A DNA stretch of 20,265 nt from JBGSYN01 sp041750975 (GTDB taxonomy: Bacteria; Pseudomonadota; Alphaproteobacteria; Geminicoccales; Geminicoccaceae). The notes beneath the pieces were generated by a model. That model saw only the letters and a program-made list of their open reading frames with translations, had not been told where the DNA came from and did not search any database. Location: positions 1-20,265 of the forward strand of contig JBGSYN010000054.1 in assembly GCA_041750975.1 (NCBI GenBank), given 5' to 3'. Every line of letters begins with the position of its first letter. Within the stretch, counting starts at the first letter, position 1. Positions 15,078 to 20,265 of this stretch are shown here, piece after piece. The position numbers and the translations under genes were made by a program.

Positions 15078-15830
15078 TTAAAGCACCGGCAGCAAATGCC
15101 GCAGGAGCGTCGCCGAACTCGCTGCGACCTGACGGACGAAGGCGTTGAAATCCATCCGGGATTCCGCACCCGCAAGATCGCTCAGAGCCCGCACATCGAG
15201 CCAATCGATGCGGAAGGCTTCCGCCACCTGGCCCAAGGCGCCGCCTTCCATTTCGACCGCGGCACCCCCGAATTCACGGTGCAGACGGACCCTCGTGACT
15301 TCGCAATTGATGAATTGATCGCCGCTCAGGATCGCCCCGAAAACGATGCTTGGCGACCGGCCGTCTCCGCCGGCGGCTGTCGTGAGCGGCGGCAGGGCAA
15401 ACCCTTCGAGACGCGAACGCACACGGTCGATCAGCGCCGGCGAGACTGCATAGCCCAAGCGATCGGTCGGATTGAAAAAGGGCACGTGGCCCGCCTGATA
15501 GGTCTCGATCCGCTCGTTCTGATAGGTGCCGGCATCATGCTGCAAGGTGCGGTCGGAAATGACGAGATCGCCGATGGCGAGCGCCGGATCGAGCCCGCCC
15601 GCGACCCCCGAAAAAACGATCAAGCGGGCATCGAAGCGGGCCGCGAGCAATGTTGCCGAGAGGGCCGTGTTGACCTTGCCGATGCCGGCGCCGACCAGGA
15701 CCACGGCCTGTCCGTCCAAGTCGCCGTGGACAAAGTCGAGCCCGGCGAAGCGCGTCGTCCGCCGGTGATCGAGGACGTCGCGCAAGTGTTCCAGTTCGGC
15801 CGGAATGGCACACATCAATCCGATGGTCAT
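15078..15830 (-). CDS. mtnN: 5'-methylthioadenosine / S-adenosylhomocysteine nucleosidase
   Basis: The 250-residue product is a cytosolic purine nucleoside hydrolase of the PNP/UDP family. It cleaves adenine from MTA and SAH in methionine salvage and methyl recycling. Start MTIGLMCAIPAEL places the catalytic Glu at position 12, as in E. coli Pfs. Also seen are SGVAGG (74-79), DLVISDRTLQHDAG (88-101), ILSGDQF (167-173), the VEMEG ribose-binding loop (192-196) and RALSDLAG with catalytic Asp218. It is slightly longer than E. coli Pfs because of an insert near 148-162. Start 15830 has GGAG six bases ahead. An upstream in-frame start at 15902 would add 24 residues that do not fit the family. A related futalosine hydrolase role cannot be fully excluded. 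Confidence 0.87.
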   Translation of the reverse strand: MTIGLMCAIPAELEHLRDVLDHRRTTRFAGLDFVHGDLDGQAVVLVGAGIGKVNTALSATLLAARFDARLIVFSGVAGGLDPALAIGDLVISDRTLQHDAGTYQNERIETYQAGHVPFFNPTDRLGYAVSPALIDRVRSRLEGFALPPLTTAAGGDGRSPSIVFGAILSGDQFINCEVTRVRLHREFGGAAVEMEGGALGQVAEAFRIDWLDVRALSDLAGAESRMDFNAFVRQVAASSATLLRHLLPVL

Positions 15831-15965
15831 GAGCGTCTCCGCGGATGGGAAGCTGCCTATTTTGCGAAAACGTTGGTCGCAATTCTTGAAGTCCGCAACC
15901 ATTTCACGAATCGGCTGTTTCGATCGCTAGCTCAGGGCTGCGATCCACCAACCGGAGGAAAGGCG

Positions 15966-16817
15966 ATGCGTTGCCTCGACGGCCTCGACCATGCCTTGAT
16001 CGCCGCCCGCGATCTCGAGCATACGGTCCAGCAATTCCGCGCACTGGGTTTCCAGGCCACGGCCCTTGGCCGCCATCAAGGCTGGGCGACCGGCAATCAC
16101 TGCGTCATGTTTGCGGACGATTATCTCGAGCTGATCGGCCGCATCGGCGACGGCGGTCTGCCCCCCGCAATGGCGCGTGCCCTCGACCGCGGCGAAGGTC
16201 TGATGGGGCTGGCGCTGACCAGCACCGATCCGGAATGCACGTACGAAGCCTGGCAGAGCCAAGGGCTCGAGCCCGAGCAGCCGGCCGATCTCTCGCGCCG
16301 GATCGAGGGCGAGGAAGGGGCCGACGAGTTGCGCTTTCGCAACGTCATGCTCGACACCTCGAAATCGGGTGGCGTTCCGGTCCTCGCCTGCCATCATCTC
16401 ACCCCCGATCTCCTGAAGCCGGCCGCCCTGCTGCGGCATCCGAACGGTGCTGTCGGCATTCGCAGCCTGACCATCGTCGCCGACGATCCGGCCCCGGTAA
16501 CCGCGGCCTTCCGGGCCGTGTTCGGCAGTGCGGCGCACTCCGGCACCGATCAGGTCTCGGCCTTCCAGATCGGCGACGCCGCCATCGTCGTCGCCTCGAT
16601 CGAGGACGCGGCCGTGATGCACCCGGCCTTCACCTTCCCCGAAACCGCCCCCGAGCCCAGGCCCATGGTGCTGACCATCAGTGTCGAGGATGTCGCCCGC
16701 ACGGCGGAACATCTGGAGCGGGAGAACATCCCCTTCGAGACCTTTCTCGACGAGACCCTAGCGGTCGAACCGGATCGGGCCGGCGGCGTGATGCTCGAAT
16801 TCGTCCCCCGGCATTGA
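15966..16817 (+). CDS. VOC / glyoxalase-like domain protein
   Basis: The 283-residue product begins RCLDGLDHALIAARDLEHTV, the beta-alpha opening of a vicinal-oxygen-chelate module with candidate metal ligand H9. YLELIG (E55) closes the first repeat. A second similar module begins near GIRSLTIVADDP and ends GVMLEFVP. This matches the Glyoxalase_3-like group of unknown substrate. ATG 15966 is chosen because GGAGGAAAG precedes it. The frame stays open upstream to 15096, but that part is antisense to mtnN. It diverges from mtnN across 135 bases without a clear promoter hexamer pair. Confidence 0.8.
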   Translation: MRCLDGLDHALIAARDLEHTVQQFRALGFQATALGRHQGWATGNHCVMFADDYLELIGRIGDGGLPPAMARALDRGEGLMGLALTSTDPECTYEAWQSQGLEPEQPADLSRRIEGEEGADELRFRNVMLDTSKSGGVPVLACHHLTPDLLKPAALLRHPNGAVGIRSLTIVADDPAPVTAAFRAVFGSAAHSGTDQVSAFQIGDAAIVVASIEDAAVMHPAFTFPETAPEPRPMVLTISVEDVARTAEHLERENIPFETFLDETLAVEPDRAGGVMLEFVPRH

Positions 16818-16844
16818 ACAACCGGCATTAAATGGTACGTGCCG

Positions 16845-16873
16845 GACAGGTCCGAGTTGCTTGACAGGTCGAG
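16845..16873 (+). repeat. Direct repeat in the dctP upstream region, with a -35-like TTGACA
   Basis: GACAGGTCCGAG (16845-16856) and GACAGGTCGAG (16863-16873) repeat with an 18-base period. The second copy overlaps a perfect TTGACA (16861-16866). No good -10 lies 16-18 bases further on. Paired direct repeats overlapping a promoter are typical operator geometry, so this may control the TRAP operon. Confidence 0.35.
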
Positions 16874-16966
16874 GACGTTTAAACACTGAGTTCGATGAAG
16901 GGCCGGCGCCGCCACTCGGGTGTCCGCCAGGCTCGAGCATTTGGCTCAAGAAATCAGGAGGCAATT

Positions 16967-17971
16967 ATGAAGCTCGTTAAAACCCTCACCGCTGCCGCCA
17001 TCGGCAGCCTCATGCTCGCGGCTGCGGCCGAGGAGCAGGCTCGGGCCCAGGACGTCACCCTGGTCGGCGCCGTGCAGTTCGATGAAGGCCACGTCTTCAC
17101 CCGGGCCCTGCGGAAGTTCGAAGAGTTGGTGCAGGCCTGCTATGACGGTGACGTCGCCTTCGATCTTCATCTCAATTCCGAACTCGGCCTCGAAAAGGAC
17201 TATTTCGAGAATATGAGCCAGGGCATCGCGGTCGATTATGCGATCGTCGCTCCGTCCCACATGTCCACCTTCTCGCAAATGGCGCCCTTGATGGACATGC
17301 CGTTCCTGTTCCGCGACGAGGATCACTGGAACGCCGTGATGGAGGCCGATGCACTGAAGCCGATCGCCGACGATGTGCTCGAGCAATCCGATGTCCGGTT
17401 GATCGGCTATGCCGGCGGCGGCACGCGCAACGTCTTCGCCAACGTGCCGGTCACCAACATGGAGGAGCTTCAGGGCCTCCCGATGCGGGTCATGGGGGCA
17501 CCGATCCAGACCGCGATCTTCGACGCGCTCACCGCAGCACCGAGCGTGATCGCCTATGACGAGGTCTACAACGCCATCCAGACCGGTGTGATCAAGGGTG
17601 CCGAGAACGAGGCCGCCGGCATCGAGCAGATGAAGTTCTACGAGGTCGGCCCCGAAGTGGCGCTGACCAAGCATGCCATCACCGTCCGGCCGATCGCCTT
17701 CTCGAACGCCACCTTCGAGCGGCTCGATCCGGCCCTGCAGGACTGCGTTCTCGAAGCCGGCGCGGAAGCGGGCAAGTTCGGGCGCGAGCTCGAAAGCAGC
17801 CAGGATTCCGAAAAGCTCGCCGCACTCCAGGAAAAGGGGTTCTTGACCACCCACGAGTTCACCGAGCGCGACCAGCTCCTGGAACTCGCCGAGCCCGTCA
17901 AGCAGGCCTATGCCGAAGAGCTTGGCGCACTCGACGTCTATGAGGGCATCAACGCCGTCGAAGCCAAGTAA
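16967..17971 (+). CDS. dctP: TRAP transporter periplasmic substrate-binding protein (DctP type)
   Basis: The 334-residue product starts with a Sec signal (MKLVKTLTAAAIGSLMLAAA) and probably is cleaved after ARA at residue 27. It continues as a DctP-family receptor that captures an organic anion in the periplasm for the DctQM permease. Family features are GGTRNVFANVPVTNMEELQG, PMRV with R174 as the expected carboxylate-binding Arg, and the DEVYNAIQTGVIKGAEN helix. In the last, Lys replaces the common Asp. Two Cys (58 and 260) are present. Start 16967 follows an excellent AGGAGG site. The substrate cannot be told from sequence. It is the first gene of dctP-dctQ-dctM. Confidence 0.92.
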   Translation: MKLVKTLTAAAIGSLMLAAAAEEQARAQDVTLVGAVQFDEGHVFTRALRKFEELVQACYDGDVAFDLHLNSELGLEKDYFENMSQGIAVDYAIVAPSHMSTFSQMAPLMDMPFLFRDEDHWNAVMEADALKPIADDVLEQSDVRLIGYAGGGTRNVFANVPVTNMEELQGLPMRVMGAPIQTAIFDALTAAPSVIAYDEVYNAIQTGVIKGAENEAAGIEQMKFYEVGPEVALTKHAITVRPIAFSNATFERLDPALQDCVLEAGAEAGKFGRELESSQDSEKLAALQEKGFLTTHEFTERDQLLELAEPVKQAYAEELGALDVYEGINAVEAK

Positions 17972-18066
17972 AAAAGGCCGGTTAGGATCGATGATGCATC
18001 AGCCGGGGCGGCAGAATCCGCTCCGGTCCATCGCCAACGCCGCAATTTCCCGATAGCCCCGTCGAC

Positions 18067-18582
18067 GTGACCCGCGCCCTCGATCTGCTGCACGGTTTTC
18101 TCAAGATCGTGCTGACATTCCTCATGGGCGTCTTGATCGTCCCCGTAACGATGCAGATCCTGTCGCGCTATACCGGCCTCATTCCCCGCTACATCTGGAC
18201 CGAGGAAATCGCCCGGTTCTGCTTCGTCTGGATCATCATGATCGGCTCGATGATCGCGGTGCGCGACGGCACCCATTTCGATGTCGATGTCCTGCCCCAT
18301 ACCACTAATCCCAAGATCGAGGCGGCACTCCGTCTTTTCGTCCATCTGGCGATGTTGCTCACCGGCCTGATCTTCATCTATTTCGGGATGGATTTTTATG
18401 CGCTCGGCGCGCGGCAGATGTCCGAGATCGCGCAATTGCCGATGGTCACGATTTATGGCGCCTGGCCGCTCGCGGGGATCATCTGGACCCTCTTCCTGAT
18501 CGAGAAATTCGTCGACGACTTCAGGCTTTGGCGCGGAGAACGCCCGCTCGACAGCCCGCATATACATGGCAGTTCGCTTTGA
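18067..18582 (+). CDS. dctQ: TRAP transporter small permease (DctQ type)
   Basis: The 171-residue product has four hydrophobic segments (about 10-32, 50-66, 88-108 and 130-147). It carries the DctQ hallmark WTEEIARFCFVWIIMIGS and the following AVRDGTHFDVD. DctQ is the small membrane subunit that pairs with DctM for sodium- or proton-driven uptake of the ligand delivered by DctP. The start is GTG 18067, since no in-frame ATG exists upstream before a stop. The ribosome site is weak. Its stop overlaps the likely dctM start. The 95-base gap from dctP is longer than usual and holds a 20-codon frame (17994-18056). Confidence 0.92.
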   Translation: MTRALDLLHGFLKIVLTFLMGVLIVPVTMQILSRYTGLIPRYIWTEEIARFCFVWIIMIGSMIAVRDGTHFDVDVLPHTTNPKIEAALRLFVHLAMLLTGLIFIYFGMDFYALGARQMSEIAQLPMVTIYGAWPLAGIIWTLFLIEKFVDDFRLWRGERPLDSPHIHGSSL

Positions 18583-19883
18583 GCCCGGGCGAAGTCGCGG
18601 CCATTCTGTTCGGGGTCTTCGGCGTGCTGGTCTTGCTCCGGGTGCCGGTCGCCTTTGCCCTGGGCCTCGCCTGCGTGCCGATCTTCTTCATCGAGGACCG
18701 CCTGACCCCGATCCTGCTCTTGCGCGAGATGTTCAAGAGCTACAATTCATTCATCCTGCTGGCCGTCCCGTTCTTCCTCCTCGCCGCCAATCTGATGAAT
18801 TCCGCCGGCATTACCGACCGGCTGGTGAAACTTAGCCAGGCCATGGTCGGCCACCTGCCGGGCGGGCTCGGCCATATCAACGTCACGGTCTCGATGCTGT
18901 TCGCAGGCATCTCCGGCAGCTCGACCGCGGATGCGGCCGGCATCGGCTCGCTCCTGATCCCGCAAATGCGCAAGCAGGGCTACGATCCGAGCTTCAGCGT
19001 CGCCATCACCGCCTGCTCGAGCGTCATGGGCGTGATCATCCCGCCCTCGATCCTGATGATCGTCTGGGGCGGCCTGATGTCGGTCTCGATCGGCGGCCTC
19101 TTCCTGGCGGGCGTCGTTCCCGGCGTGCTGATCGCGGCCTCGCTGATGGGCACGGTCTACGCTTACGCCAAAATCCGGGGCTACCCGCTCTATGCGCGAA
19201 GCTCGTTCCGCGAGTTTCTCTGGGCGCTGGCCAATGCCCTCCTGGCCCTGATGACGCCCATCATCATCGTCGGCGGCATCGTCGGCGGCTTCTTCACCCC
19301 GACCGAAGCCTCCGTCATCGCGGTCATCTATTCGCTCTGCCTGGGCCTCTTCATCTACCGCTCCGTCACCTTCACCGGCCTGCCGAAAATTCTCTATGAC
19401 AGCGCCCGATTCGCCGCGATCTCGCTGTTCTGTATCGGCACCGCCTCGGCCTTCGGCTGGGCCCTGGCCTATTTCAAGATCCCCGCCGCCATGGTCGCCT
19501 GGATCCAAGCCATGGGCCTGGGCCTTACCGCCACCGGCTTCATGGTCGCCATGGCATTCCTCGTCATCGGCATGTTCATCGACGCCATCCCCGCCATCAT
19601 CATCCTCGGCACGGTCCTCTACCCGGTCACCGAATCGGTCGGCATGCACCCGATCCACTTCGCCATCATCGGCGTCATCAGCCTCGCCTTCGGCCTCGTC
19701 ACCCCGCCCTACGGCCTCTGCCTCCTGATCGCCTGCTCGATCGGCAGGATCAAGGTCATCGAGGCGCTCAGGGACGTCGCCATCATCCTTCTGCCCATGC
19801 TCGCCGTCCTCACCATCATCATCCTCCTCCCCGACCTGATCCTGGCCCTCCCCCGCCTGCTGATGCCGCAATTCATCAACTAG
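18579..19883 (+). CDS. dctM: TRAP transporter large permease (DctM type)
   Basis: The ~434-residue product is the ion-coupled transport subunit, with about 12 hydrophobic segments. Family signatures are RVPVAFALGLA, GGLGHINVTVSMLFAGISGS followed by STADAAGIGSLLIPQM, VMGVIIPPSILMIVWGG, and LAFGLVTPPYGLCL near the end. The start is uncertain. TTG 18579 overlaps the dctQ stop (TTGA) and gives the usual length; an in-frame TTG at 18528 would add 17 residues. No in-frame ATG fits. Third codon positions are overwhelmingly C, more so than in the flagellar genes. Confidence 0.92.
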   Translation: MSPGEVAAILFGVFGVLVLLRVPVAFALGLACVPIFFIEDRLTPILLLREMFKSYNSFILLAVPFFLLAANLMNSAGITDRLVKLSQAMVGHLPGGLGHINVTVSMLFAGISGSSTADAAGIGSLLIPQMRKQGYDPSFSVAITACSSVMGVIIPPSILMIVWGGLMSVSIGGLFLAGVVPGVLIAASLMGTVYAYAKIRGYPLYARSSFREFLWALANALLALMTPIIIVGGIVGGFFTPTEASVIAVIYSLCLGLFIYRSVTFTGLPKILYDSARFAAISLFCIGTASAFGWALAYFKIPAAMVAWIQAMGLGLTATGFMVAMAFLVIGMFIDAIPAIIILGTVLYPVTESVGMHPIHFAIIGVISLAFGLVTPPYGLCLLIACSIGRIKVIEALRDVAIILLPMLAVLTIIILLPDLILALPRLLMPQFIN

Positions 19884-19905
19884 CACGGCGGTAAAGCTGA
19901 AAGGC

Positions 19906-19928
19906 GAGGGGGAAAACGTTTCCCCCTC
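19906..19928 (+). terminator. Hairpin ending the TRAP operon
   Basis: A perfect 10-pair stem GAGGGGGAAA / TTTCCCCCTC with an ACG loop lies 22 bases after the dctM stop. No T-run follows, so it may be a weak or bidirectional terminator, or protect the mRNA end. Its position between two separate units supports termination. Confidence 0.65.
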
Positions 19929-20016
19929 AAGGCTCCCCCGCGATCGGGTTTGAAGGGCTTGACTTCGGGGTCGATCGAGCGTCGATCACGAGGCCCACAA
20001 ACGCCCGGGAGGAATA

Positions 20017-20265
20017 ATGAAACTTTTTTATGCCCCGCCCTCGCCCTTTGCCCGCAAGGTCCGCGTTACCGCCCTTGAACTCGGCCTCATGGACCGCATC
20101 GAGCTCGTCATGACCGCCGTCCAACCCGGCAAACCCAATCCCGATTACGCCTCGAACCACAACCCGCTGCGCAAGATCCCCGCCCTTCTCACGGACGACG
20201 GCGCCACCCTCTTCGATTCCACCGTCATCTGCGAATATCTGGCAAGCCTCGTGCCCGACCAGACG
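20017..20265 (+). CDS. Glutathione S-transferase, N-terminal part
   Basis: The first 83 codons are present and the gene runs off the window. The product starts MKLFYAPPSPFARKVRVTAL, a thioredoxin-fold opening with the SPFARKVR helix that carries the catalytic Ser or Cys in bacterial GSTs. It continues with NPLRKIPAL (cis-Pro loop) and DSTVICEYL, whose Asp-Ser pair binds the glutathione gamma-glutamyl group. A GGGAGGAATA ribosome site precedes ATG 20017. GSTs conjugate or reduce electrophiles with glutathione; the substrate is unknown. It follows the TRAP operon after a hairpin. Confidence 0.9.
   Translation, partial: MKLFYAPPSPFARKVRVTALELGLMDRIELVMTAVQPGKPNPDYASNHNPLRKIPALLTDDGATLFDSTVICEYLASLVPDQT

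Noticed and set aside
15096..15965. Upstream extension of the VOC protein frame to 573 residues
   Set aside because: The extension is antisense to mtnN. The VOC domain begins at ATG 15966, which has a strong ribosome site.
18747..19886. 379-codon minus-strand frame across dctM
   Set aside because: It consists almost wholly of Asp, Gly, Glu, Ala and Arg, the typical mirror of C-ending membrane-protein codons.
1..20265. CRISPR array, tRNA, rRNA, integrase or prophage
   Set aside because: I saw no evenly spaced direct repeats, cloverleaf-like sequence or phage genes. Apart from the uncertain left edge, the window is ordinary chromosomal coding DNA.

Overview
The window is a high-GC alphaproteobacterial chromosome segment, probably of Rhodospirillales or Caulobacterales type. 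The evidence is a flagellar block containing sciP (DUF1153) and an flbD-type sigma-54 activator between structural genes in the order fliK-flgD-flgE-sciP-fliF-fliG-fliH-fliN-flbD-flhA-flhF. sciP, flbD and CtrA-like DNA motifs are hallmarks of the CtrA cell-cycle circuit of Alphaproteobacteria. No genus can be named from the sequence alone.

Layout. (1) 1-151, minus strand: the N-terminal 50 codons of an unrecognised protein, possibly a transposase. (2) 486-902: a DksA-type RNA polymerase regulator lacking most zinc ligands, followed by nested inverted repeats. (3) 1031-4733: a near-consensus sigma-54 promoter, then fliK, flgD and flgE (hook length control, hook cap, hook). (4) 4867-5142: sciP, which in Caulobacter restrains CtrA. 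Related TTAAC...TTCACCAT motifs lie upstream of both sciP and fliF. (5) 5443-10924: fliF-fliG-fliH-fliN-flbD, tightly packed, building the MS ring, C ring and export regulator plus the late-gene activator. (6) 10935-14036: flhA (export gate) and flhF (polar placement GTPase). (7) 14109-15062: a lone ABC-exporter membrane domain with no ATPase domain. (8) 15078-15830, minus strand: MTA/SAH nucleosidase, divergent from a VOC/glyoxalase-like protein (15966-16817). (9) 16967-19883: a complete TRAP transporter (dctP, dctQ, dctM), closed by a strong hairpin. (10) 20017 to the end: the start of a glutathione S-transferase.

How it fits together. The flagellar half looks like a hierarchical programme. 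CtrA-type sites would fire early genes (fliF operon, sciP). FlbD, made from that operon, would activate the sigma-54 promoter ahead of fliK-flgD-flgE, and SciP would feed back on CtrA. A perfect CtrA-type full site lies inside the fliH coding sequence, at codons using the uncommon TTA and ATA. The right half is metabolic and transport genes with even stronger C-ending codon preference and no evident functional tie to motility.

No clearly new multi-gene system is visible. The points most worth a second look are the intragenic CtrA-type site, the paired motifs around sciP, the Cys-rich 16-codon ORF in the sciP leader, and the orphan ABC membrane domain.
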